From Brachypodius melanocephalos (Eukaryota > Chordata > Aves > Passeriformes > Pycnonotidae), in assembly GCA_013398615.1 (NCBI GenBank), contig VZSR01000520.1:25441333-25505332 (forward strand): a DNA stretch of 64,000 nt, in the 5' to 3' direction. The position numbers and the translations under genes were made by a program. Under the pieces are notes generated by a model. The model worked only from the letters and a program-made list of their open reading frames with translations. It did no database searches and was not told where the DNA came from. This document shows, in pieces, positions 50,301-60,950 of this stretch. The first letter of the stretch is position 1. Every line of letters starts with the position of its first letter.

Positions 50301-51377
50301 TAAGGCTAATTAAGTTTGCTATTCTTACTATTTTAAGACTACCCTACGACAAGATTGTACCTGGATACTGAGGTATCAGGGAAAAGGGCCTTTATTCCCT
50401 AGATACCCTCCTATGAAAGAAATGTGTGTAAATTAGCTGAGGTTGGCTTAGAAAGAGTTTACACTCCCACCCGTGTTTCAGGTACCACTGCCATTTGAAC
50501 ACAATGAAATAAATCAAGAGAGGCTAAAAAGGGGAAGAAAGTCAGGTAGGCAAATAAAAGAATGTACAGGGATGTGGAAGAGAAAAAAAAATCTAAAATG
50601 TTAGGAACAAACTAAGCAATGTGCAGAGAAAGGTAGAAAAAATGTATTAATTTTGAAGAGGGTAAAGAAAAAAAGACTTTTTTTTGTTTTGTATTAATAA
50701 AAGTTTGTTGCAAAAACAGATTTACATGTAGTTGAAGTTATTTTCAATGTTGTGTCCATAGATTTGTGGATGCTTGTCTATATCTTGGATTGACTAAATC
50801 TGATTTCTCTACATTCTTGCATAAGGTGGTTGTGTGCAATATTTTATTATATTTTAAGTGTATTTGAAAGAAAAATATTGCTTTTCTAGTGTGCAGTGCA
50901 TAGATGAAGGCTTTGGTTGCAATCCATGTAATTACAAGATGGAAAATTCCTCTTGGCAGTGGTGCTGACATTCTTTAGCGCCTATCATTTAAATTTAAGG
51001 CAGTCCTGGAAATTGTTGCTAGTTTCATACTCACTTAAGAAAGCAAGAGCCCCAAATACAGTCTTTAGTCACTTCCATTCACCCTTGAATTGTGTTCAGA
51101 ATTTGCTTCATAGCACAGTGGTTTTAGACCACTCAATACATGTTTATTTATATGAACCTCTTTTCCCACACACCGACTACTCCTCACTGTGCTGGGGTGG
51201 CCTTAGTGAATTTATCTCTGGGTTAAACAAGCAAATCTTCATTCTGATCTTATTTCAAGGGAGCTCACTGAGCTGGAACAAAACCTCAAAACCAGTCTGG
51301 GTAACAAAAGCCATTGAGAAAAAAAATTATCAAGCACCGTTTGTATCCCTGAATCAATTTCATTGTGATCTGGGTGA
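44361..51377. other. Intergenic desert with homopolymer runs
   Basis: AT-rich; T runs near 46360-46377 and 48280-48288 and an A-rich stretch near 48876-48904. No gene, RNA or LINE fragment recognised. Confidence 0.6.
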
Positions 51378-52130
51378 AACTGGTTAACTGGGGAGGTCCC
51401 AGATGGCTGGAAGTTGGACAATGAGATGCTCCTTATCTACAAGAAGACTGGGAAGGAAGATCAGGGGAGCTGTGGGCCTGTCAGCCTGACCTTGGGGCCA
51501 GGGAAGGTTATGGAGCAGATTATCTTGAGTGCATCACTACACGTACCTACAAGCAGGGGATCAGGCCCAGCCAGACTGGGTTTAGAAAAGGCAGGTCCTG
51601 CTTGATCATCCTGACCTTTTATAACCAGCTGATCCACCTAGACGATGAGGGAAAGGCTGTGGATATCGTCTGCCTGGACTCCAGCAAAGCCTTTGATACT
51701 GTGCCCCACAGCACTCTCCTGGAGAAGCTTGCACAGGTGCTTTGTTCTGTCACTGGATGAAAAACTGGCTGGATGGCCAGGCCCAGAGAGTTGTGGAGAA
51801 AGGAGCCACATCCAGCTGGCAGCTGGAACCAGTGGTGTCCCCCAGGGCTCAGTGTGGGGCCAGTCCTGTTTAATAACCTTGGCTGAAGATCTGGATGAAG
51901 GGCATCGAATGCACCCTCAGCAAGTTCACAGACAACACAAAGATGGGTGGGAGTGTTACCAGGCTGGAGGGCAGGAAGGCTCTGGAGGGATCTGGATAGG
52001 CTGGATCCATGGCCTGAGGCCAGTTGTGTTAGCTTCAATAAGATGAAGTGCCAAGTCCTGCCCTTGGATCACAGCAACCCCAGGCAATGCTGCAGGCTGG
52101 GGGCAGAGTCAGAGGATTGCAGGGTGGCCC
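51378..52130 (+). repeat. CR1 LINE internal fragment (copy A), reverse-transcriptase region
   Basis: Reads through phrases of CR1 ORF2: AACTGGGGAGGTCCCAGATG, AGGAAGATCAGGGGAGCTGT, AGGGAAGGTTATGGAGCAGA, then DNA for an LDSSKAFDTVPHSTLLEKL-like segment and NWLDG, followed by VVSPRAQ-like and LDHSNPRQCCRLGAESED-like pieces. Frameshifts and stops break the ORF throughout. The piece begins inside the RT domain and stops before the CR1 3' UTR, so both ends are missing. Bases 51644-51899 are almost identical to 59835-60090. Confidence 0.9.
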
Positions 52131-53060
52131 GGGAAACTTGCCAACAGCTTAGGAGAGACCCCTCAGCTGGTCTTCCCACTTTTTGACCCCTCCCTGTGTT
52201 TTCCTCTCTCTTTGCATGTTTTACCCCCTGCTCGCAACTGCCAGCACCTGTGAAGGACTCACACTAACAGTTTATGAAATAGCACTCTTTGTTGACTTAA
52301 AATTGTGACAGGTTAAGGTCTGGGGATTGTTGGTGATAGTACCTGACTGCAAACACATATTTAAAGCAATGCACAGCAAAGCTCTAGCCCCCAGTAAAAG
52401 TATTCTGCACAGAGTGCAATTGTTATCCAATAAGTTTTCCTATGGGGGAGAAGACAGGTTCAGCCTATTGACAGATCCCAGCAGCTACAATGGAAGCTTC
52501 CCTAAATTCTCCCCCATTCTCAACTTTCTTTCATACTATTTCTTCATATTCAGGTGGAGCTTGAGTGACTCAACTCATACCTTTGTTACTGATTGGTGTA
52601 ACATTCTCCTGCTTTGCTGTTAAAGATACAGACAGAACAATGGAGAGCACATACCCAGTGAGGGGTGGCTGTACTGGTTGTACTTCGGGGGCGGGTAACT
52701 TTGGGGTGGAGTAGTGTATTAACATTCCAATTAGGCTGTAATGAACCAAGGGAGAGAACCAATGAATGTAAGGAGAGGGATTTTGCCATAGCTGTTGGCT
52801 CAGCAGCAGGACATCTTCTCTCTCCCTTGGCTGACAGGTTTATCAGCTGCAAAGCGCCATCCAGTTCCCCTTCCTGCAAGGATTTCAACAGAGTGTGGCC
52901 CGTGGTGTCTCCACTCTGCTCCACCCTCCATTCCATCCTCCTTAGCAGGCACTTACAGTTATATCAGGGATCATCATGGAGCATGCCAGCCGCTTTCCAT
53001 CCAGGGAGTAGCAGCTATGCTTTACCCTATGATATCTGTACAGTTGTAATTCCTTTTAGG
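52131..53060. other. Repeat-like block of unknown family after CR1 copy A
   Basis: The composition (pyrimidine-rich patches, GC higher than the desert) and its abrupt start at the broken 3' edge of CR1 copy A suggest another insertion, such as an LTR. I could not find matching terminal TG/CA ends with a target-site duplication, so no element is claimed. Confidence 0.2.
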
Positions 53061-56000
53061 ATGTGAATATAACTCTTCAGTTTCCTCTGATTTTACTACC
53101 AGCCATCTTTCCACAAATGGGATATGGAAAAAATTTCTTCCTGAATTAGCAATGGGCTAACAAACACAGGGAAAAAAAAAAAAGAAAGAATAAGATAGGT
53201 TATTGTTTTCCAAAAGATTTTGTACATGAATAAATGGAGCTGTATGCCACTCAATATATTCTTCATTGCTCTAGCAAAGGGTGCAAATAATGAGACAATT
53301 TTTGGCAGATATGCAATTATTTGAGATAGCCAAATCTTATTGTAAAGAGTTGTGTAAGGAATTAGTGTTGAGTGGTTGGGTGAGAAAAGACTAAATTAAT
53401 GCTAAGTAAACCTCCTGAGGGAAAAACAGTTTTAATGATGAAGCTCACAGTGGTGGACTCTAAATTAGCAAAGATCTCGAAACTCTTCTGATTAATTCCT
53501 TCAAGACATCAGCCCTAATCTCAGCCACCACTATCAAAAGAAAAACAGAATACTAGGAAGCACTGGGAAAGAAAAGCGATAATAAAAAAAAAAATCTGAA
53601 AGCTTCATTATGTGTATATTGATGAGATGGAAACATAGTAAATGGTTTGTGGATGTGCAGAGGCAAATAGACCTGGAAAGGGGAGAGAGAAGGGCAGAGA
53701 GAGATGGCTAGAGGTATGGGAAAACTTCTGTGAGACATATAACTGTGTAGCAGTACTCCTCAGCTTGGAAAAGAGACAACAAAATGTGGGTGTGAGGGAG
53801 GAATAGCAAATTATGAGTGACATGAGGAAACTGAATAGGGAATGATTACTCACTGTGGGGTACCCAAGGAAACTATTAGGCAGCAGGTTTAAAACAAACA
53901 AAAGAAAGCCCTTTCCTGCATTAAAAATATTACACATTGAGATTAATTTTCATTGGATGCCAAAATTACAAATAAGTTCAAAATGATTAAGCAGTTTTGT
54001 AAAGGAAAGACAATGAAGAGCTATTAAACATGACATGGATGATTTGAAACAGAAGTAGCTGGCAACTACTGTTCTACTTCACCTCTTTCATATGTTCTTT
54101 TTTTTTTTTTTTCTTAACATCAGGTGCAGGCCACTAGCTGAGAAAAATCTTTTGGTTTTCAGTTTGATCTAGCATATCTGTTTTTATGTAAAGCAGCCTA
54201 GAAAATATGGTTTATTCAATACTAAGTATGTAAGCTCTGACTCTGCCATCCTTTATCCCAGCCTATTGTCAGCGTAAAAGGTAACCTGGTTCCTTTTGGG
54301 TGGCATGATTAAATGTCATATAACTGAGGATTTCTGAATCAATAATAGGTCAACAATAATCCAACCAAAACCTTCTATTAAAGGATCCGTTTTAGACATT
54401 TATCATGTATGTAATGGTATACAAATATTTTCAATATTACTAAGAACAAAAATAAATATAGAATATACATCTTGAGACTCAGTAAGTATTGCATGGCTTA
54501 AGGACAAATGGGAGAGATATATCTCCACAATCTAGCAAGAGATACTAATTCAGTTTCTCTATGGTTTCTCTAATTTTGCTTTAGTTTTCTGTGGGAACAG
54601 AAAACAGCCTGCTTGGAGAATGTTGGTGTCTCGACAGATCTTCAAAGCTAATGTGACAATGATCCTTTCTGTCAAGGCCCAACATGAACACAACTGCAGC
54701 TTTGGAATTGGCACATGGAAGGTCTACAAAGCAGAGTTGTCTGCTAGCTACCAAGTTAACCCTGTTAGTAGTTGTCACTGAGAGTGAGGGAAAAATCCTG
54801 AGGGTTTTTTCTGAGAGAAAATGAGATTCTCCTGACTGCAAAGCTGAGAAAGATATACTTTGGATTTGCTCTGCTGGTTGAGAATATCGAGGAAAAAAAA
54901 AAACTGTGTATTTGAGGAAGAATGAAGCCCTTAGAGCTCATGCCATGAGAGAAATGACAGAAAATAGAAAGGCTGGCTGTTAAAATTGCTATCAACAACT
55001 GAAATAACTGAGTTGAACTTTCAAGGACCAAGTGTTCTCCTAACAATTTCAAATTTATAAACAGGTACTGTTGTATTTTCTGGAATATTCTCTTCTGAAA
55101 GCTGAAGCATGACAGAGCTCATTGGAACGAGTGTCCTGCCACTCAGGCAGCTTCTTAATGGAGCTGGGCCTTGTACTGATATTTGTTTCCAGGATAAGAG
55201 GTCTGGCAGCATTAGACAGGGCACTGATGACATGTGTCTTTGCATCTGGACAGGTTCCAGCTGTAAGAGTAGCGTGTCTGCTGTGTCAAGTTGGACTGGC
55301 TGGAAATACCACGTGGAGAGGGATATTGGTGGTGTTGGGTATATTGCTCAATGGCAATGGGCTGAATGGTCCTGTCAGGTTGTAAGGCTGTGGTGTAAGA
55401 GAAACACTGTCTTGAGCACTGCATAAACATCCTGACCTTTGAGACTTGGGCAGACTCCGAGAACATTTTCTCCCTGAGCAGGGCTCAGATGTCATTGCAT
55501 GTGCTTCAGTGTCCACATTTAGGTGCTTTGAGGAATTCGTGTCAAAAATTGAGATGCAAATTTAATGCAGGTATCAGTGAGGATTAGACTTCAAAATTAT
55601 TGTCTTGAACTTTTTACATTTTTCTCATCCACTCTGCCATGTCTGATGCATCATGGTCACTGCCAATTGCTTTCTGATTATCTTTGATGTATGTTTGTAG
55701 CTGAAAGAATCAACTAGTTATTTGCAGAACTGTGCTGAACTCACTTCTTGAACTCCTGGAATGACAGTTTGATGAAACCAGAATAAAAATGGGATCTGCA
55801 TTTATGCTGCAGTAGGAATACTCAAAATGAGAAAATTCCTCATGTGCAGTCTATGTGAGACAGTATCCATGTAGGTTTGTTTTCTGTGGGCTAGTGAAGA
55901 GAAAGTATTGGGCAAAAAGAAAGAGCAGGATTCAGATCCTGCTGTCACTCTGCAATTTTAAATAAAATATCAAAGAGCCACAGGCTTTGTTTCTTTATGT

Positions 56001-56939
56001 TGTTAAAATGCAGGTTGTAAATCTTGACCATACTTTAAAATGATTTTGTATTTAAAGTTGATAATACAATTTCAAAAATATTTTAACAGAAAAAAAATAA
56101 TATGAGTGGAAGAAATATTTCCTCAAAACATTTGAGAATGGTAAAATAGAAACTTGTCTTCTTGGTGACTTATCCCTGCATGTTTTCTTTGGGCTTCAGA
56201 AATGAGGCTGTTTTTTGGTTTGTGCAGTTACAGAAATGCTGGCCCACTGAAGTGGGGTAAGTAAGGCAGAAACTATAGCTCCTCTATTACCTAGAAACAA
56301 AATACTGGAATATAGTTGTCAATTCTTGTAACAATATTCAGCCTGTAATATTTTAAAAGATGTGCTCTCTTTCTCTTTCTGACAGTTTCTGCTGTCAGAA
56401 TTAATATTTTTTCAAGTTGCGAGCAAAGTTGATAGCATTTTCTTCTAAAGTATCCATCTGAAATGAATGCATTAAACAATGCATGTGTTCTTTGTGTGTT
56501 TAGTTGTGAAAATTAACTTCAATAATTTAACATAAAAGTGGGATCCAGTTCTGCTTGCATGTAATTATACTGCTAACAATTAATAACTGGAGGAAGGATA
56601 GGGAGAGCAGGCATATCTATTTTCATTTTCTAGGATGAAAACAGTGGAGGTATGATGCAAAATATTCTCAATGTTATTCTTCATTAATTATGTTTTCCCA
56701 TACTTTTTCATGTAAGGGACACATTTTAACATGTATAACACTCTGTTAATTGCATCACATTTCTATAGGGTCGTAGAGCAATAATAGTGTTGGAGAATGT
56801 GACAGGTAATGGTGTTTGTTTTTTTTTTTTACCTGCCAGGATTCTCTGGCAAGGTAATTGTCTGAATAGATTTTCTGATTGTAGCCCTTCATGTCATGCA
56901 AGCAAGAGATTTTGTGGTGCAGCTGTCAAATATTATTAA
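53061..56939. other. Intergenic, nothing recognised
   Basis: AT-rich, with A runs near 53170 and 53585 and a T run near 54098-54113. Overlapping small open frames at 55020-55520 on both strands have no recognisable family. Confidence 0.6.
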
Positions 56940-56941
56940 AA

Positions 56942-57479
56942 AGTTCTATTAGATTTTCTAAATTTGAGCATAGGTTTTCTGGCCATCCTTCAGCATCTGC
57001 ATTTTTGATATCTTCAGATTTGTTTCTTGATTTGAAAACATGATTTCTGATACATCCCCTGTCTGGTCACATGTGATACTATTATGTTTTCCTGAAGCTG
57101 TTGTTGTTTGTGATGAATAAGCACCATTGGAATAATCTAGTGATGCTAATTCAAATTCATTTGTAGTGCTGCTGCCTAGATACACAGTAATTGTTACAGG
57201 AGCCTCCATTCTGATAAGGACAAATATTCATCATGAAGACAATGCTGATTTTTAACTCATTTGGTTTTTAAGCTCAGAACTACACTGCTTTTTCCTGAGA
57301 GCAGGAGAAGCAAAAGGACAGGTATATAGGTTTTGAGGATGTATATGTGTGACTTTAACAACTCTAAAATACTGTGACTCATCAGTTGAAAACATGATGT
57401 ATGTTGTTTGAATTTTGTGTGCCACAAGGTATTTAAAGTATGAATGTCTTGGATAACACAATGCCAGCATATCACCCAT
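56942..57479 (-). pseudogene. Degenerate protein-like repeat, copy 1 (family unknown)
   Basis: On the minus strand, 57209-56958 is open for 83 codons (MEAPVTITVYLGSSTTNEFE onward to MQMLKDGQKTYAQI). In the same frame, 57479-57252 is open for 75 codons with protein-like composition (YFRVVKVTHIHPQNLYTCPF), separated from the first by three stop codons. The part from about 57200 to 56942 has a diverged second copy at 60713-60950 in the opposite orientation. The family is not recognised: it could be a retrocopy fragment of a host gene or part of a transposable element. Confidence 0.45.
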
Positions 57480-59504
57480 TGCAACCCTCCCTGTCCATCA
57501 CCACTATTAAGGCCCTGTTGTACAAGAGGGATTTTCCCTGAAGATAAGATCAGGATTGTTCCTCAACCAACTGTTGGTTTCTGGTGGTAGTGTACAGTGT
57601 TAGGACTTCACCAAGCTGGAGACCTGTAGATCGTCATTAAGTTTGAAATGATTTAGTTTCTCTACTTGCAGCCTTTAATAAACTGAAGATTATTTATTTA
57701 TTTATTGCAGAGTGGTTTTCCTTTTTTTTTTTAAAAAAAAGGTAAAATAAAGCAATCACTTGGGGATTTTTTGCTTGCTTTCCTGTATGGGTGTGTATAA
57801 CTATGCAGTCATCAATTGCAAATGGAGGTGTTTGTGGACAAGGGTTTTAGCAATAGTTTTTAAGATCAGACTAAAAGTCATTCTAGAGTGTTCAGTTGGA
57901 GTTGGGATATCTGATGGGAGAGAGTGGTAGAAAGAGATCTTCTAGGAAAAAACACTGACTCAATTGGCAGTAACTTTGAAATGACCATTTTTAACAGCAA
58001 AGGTTAGGCTGTGCAATCTATATTTTCTGGCTTTAAAAAATCAAAATAGACTATCTTTCTAAAAGTCTTGGAGTGCATAAAATAATTGACTCTGTCTCAT
58101 GTGTTCTGTTGGGCTCTGAGTTAATACAGAGTTTTCTTTAGCTGCAGACCTAAAGGCTTTGCTTTCAGAGTGCTCACCTCTCAGTTTTATCTCTGATGCT
58201 GCTGCTAAGCCCTGAGTTCTTGGGGTGCTCAGGAGACAGACAACAGCCACGTCCTAGAAAGTCAGAGGACTGGATTTTTTGTATTATTAACACTATGTTT
58301 ATTTAACTGTATTGGAATATGATAAACAGGTTATTTGATTGGCTTTTGAATTTCATGAGCATTTGGAGTTTTATCTTGTTTGACTCCCCAGATACAGTCT
58401 TCTCGCTTTAGTTGGCAGCTGTGAATTTGAACCAAACTGAGAAAATGCTGGAGACCTTTTGTGATGGCAGTTTGCTAATCTGACTTCTTTGTCCACAGAG
58501 AAGTCAGGGAATTGGCTCTCAGAATAGCTGCTCTTTGTTCTATCTATAGTAGTCTTAAAGGCCTTTTAAAAAATGGTAAATGCTAATTATCATGTATCAA
58601 ATACAGAGAATCTATATGAGAGAAAAGGAATGTACAAGAAAATAAAACTGCATTCCAGAAAAAATGTACCATAGAGAAGAATGAGAACCTAAGAGAAACT
58701 GGATTTCTTTTCATCTTCTGAGAGAGAATTTTATAATCTTTTACATGCTTTTGCTCCCAGTTGTTACCCAGGAAATGGATAATTAAAGTTTGGATGAAGA
58801 GCAATTAAATTCAAACTAAATGTGTATTTATTTAGAGAGTATATAGATTTTAGAGGTTTTATTAATACCAGTTATCATTTAAGATAACACTTAGGGAATA
58901 CTGGAGTATGCCTCAGATTTACTGGCCACCACTTCTCCATATTAGTATTTAAATCATTCATTTACAGAGTAACTTAGGGAGCAATAAGCAGTAGCTTGCT
59001 TGTTCTTACATCAGCAATTGTGGACTGAGTGCTTGTTTTTCTAACTCATATAGACTGCTATTGTCTACTGGCATTCTGCTTTTAGAAACTAATTAAAATA
59101 TATATAATACTCTCCCTAAATAGTACTATCTCTTGGCAAAGAAAATATCTATTAATTGCTTATCTAAAGAATCAAAAACATGTTTTCCAATTTAAAATCT
59201 AGGCGTGTTTCCTCCTTACCCATATCTACTCCATTTTTGTCAGTAACAACCATTGATAAGTTATGCCTTTTAAGGTGCTGATGATTCATTGCAATAGCCT
59301 TCATTAAATCATATAAGGAAAATGTTGAGAAACTATTGCTTTTAGTTTCCCAAAAACTCCAGAATCACTGGCCACAGAGACATTGATTTATTTGGATAGG
59401 ATATTTAGTGAAGGAATTGACTTGCAATAGACTGTAGATTGAGTAACTGCAGAATCTTTTCCAAATGGATATATTGCACTGTCCTAAATTATTCTCAGGT
59501 TTTA
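57210..59504. other. Intergenic, AT-rich
   Basis: Apart from the upstream open frame of copy 1 (to 57479) and a (TTTA)n run near 57691-57706, no feature recognised. Confidence 0.55.
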
Positions 59505-60091
59505 TTAAATTCTGTGCAGCCTGCATGGCCAGATGGGATCCACCTAGGAATTGTTCCCGAAGAAACCTGGTGAAGTTGCTCACCAAGACACTTTCCATCA
59601 TTTACCATCAGTTCTGGCTGACCAGGGAGGTATCAGACCACTGGAAGTTACCCATTGTGATGCTTACCTGCAAGAAGGGTTGGAAGGAGAAAGCAAGCCT
59701 GTCAGTGTGACCTCAGCACCAGGGAAGGTTATGGAGCAGTTTACCCTGAGTGCATCATAAGACACGTACAGGACAAGCAGGGGACCAGACCCAGTCAGCA
59801 TGACCCCCCTCCATGGTCACTTGACTGCCTTGTGGATGAGGGAAAGGCTGTGGATATCGTCTACCTGGACTCCAGCAAAGTCTTTGATACTGTGCCCCAC
59901 AGCACTCTCCTGGAGAAGCTTTGCACAGGTGCTTTGTTCTGTCACTGGATGAAAAACTGGCTGGATGGCCGGGCCCAGAGAGTTGTGGAGAAAGGAGCCA
60001 CATCCAGCTGGCAGCTGGAACCAGTGGTGTCCCCCAGGGCTCAGTGTGGGGCCAGTCCTGTTTAACACCTTGGCTGAAGATCTGGATGAAC
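59505..60091 (+). repeat. CR1 LINE internal fragment (copy B), reverse-transcriptase region
   Basis: Begins GCATGGCCAGATGGGATCCA, a CR1 ORF2 landmark, and runs through the same RT region as copy A, including DNA for YLDSSKVFDTVPHSTLLEKL and KNWLDGRAQRVVEKGATSSW. Base 60091 is an abrupt junction with unrelated AT-rich sequence, so the normal CR1 3' end is missing. A deletion relative to typical CR1, just after LLEKL, is shared with copy A. Confidence 0.9.
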
Positions 60092-60712
60092 TGTATCACT
60101 ACATATCTGTCTGTGAAAATATGATTTTGACAACCTTTTAGGAAAGGCCTCACAAACCTGTCTCTCTATGCCAGTCTTGACTTATTTTGTCCAAATTGAA
60201 ATCTTAGACCAACTTTCTCGTATTGCCTCCAAGAGACCTGTAAAGTCATGTTCAATTCAGAGATAGCTACTAACCTGTAATTTTAATTCCAGCCTACAAT
60301 TTTCTGAGTATGAATGCTGCTAGATTTGTCAGTGAGGCACATAACATGGGTCTGCTATGTGGGTTATTTTTTTCTCATTCAGGCTGTCTTTATGATCCTT
60401 GCTGCAATATTTTAAATCTTTCCTGTCTTTTCATGTAGCAGAAGTGGGCATTATCTTGTGACTCCATTACTATTGTATACTTTTTGTCTTTTGTTGTGAT
60501 TTTGTTCCTCTGACAATTCTTCATATTGCTGCAAAAGTCTCCCTTCCTGTGTTTCTATTACTGTTAATCCCTTACTTTGCAAAATCAATCCCCCCCTTGC
60601 TTCACTAAACTTGAGCTGTTGATTAATTCTCGAGGCTTTTCACAACAGTTTGCAGCATACTTAGGACCTTATCTTCAAGACTGTGGGTGAACACCAAGAT
60701 CCAGTTGGCTCT
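60092..60712. other. Intergenic spacer
   Basis: AT-rich spacer between CR1 copy B and the protein-like repeat copy 2. Nothing recognised. Confidence 0.55.
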
Positions 60713-60950
60713 GGAACAATTACTATGTATCTAGGCAGCAGCACTACAAGTGAATGTGAATTAGCATCACTACAGATTATTCCAGTAGTTCCTATTCATC
60801 ACAAACAACAGCTTCAGGAAAACACAGCACTACTACATGCAACAGGAAATAGATCAGAAAGCACGTTTTCAAATCAAGAAACTATCAAAAATGTAGATGC
60901 AGAAGGAAGACCAGAAAATCTGTGATCAGATTTAGAAAACCTAACTGAAG
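60713..60950 (+). pseudogene. Degenerate protein-like repeat, copy 2 (family unknown)
   Basis: Aligns by eye with the reverse complement of 57200-56942 at roughly four in five bases with several small gaps. Shared words include ATTACT-TGTATCTAGGCAGC, TTCATCACAAACAAC, GCTTCAGGAAAACA and TTTTCAAATCAAGAAAC. The + strand frame 60683-60925 gives TITMYLGSSTTSECELASL but then shifts relative to copy 1. Both copies are broken. Confidence 0.5.

Noticed and set aside
55020..55520. Cluster of overlapping ORFs on both strands
   Set aside because: Several frames open at once without any recognisable protein similarity, so none can be preferred.
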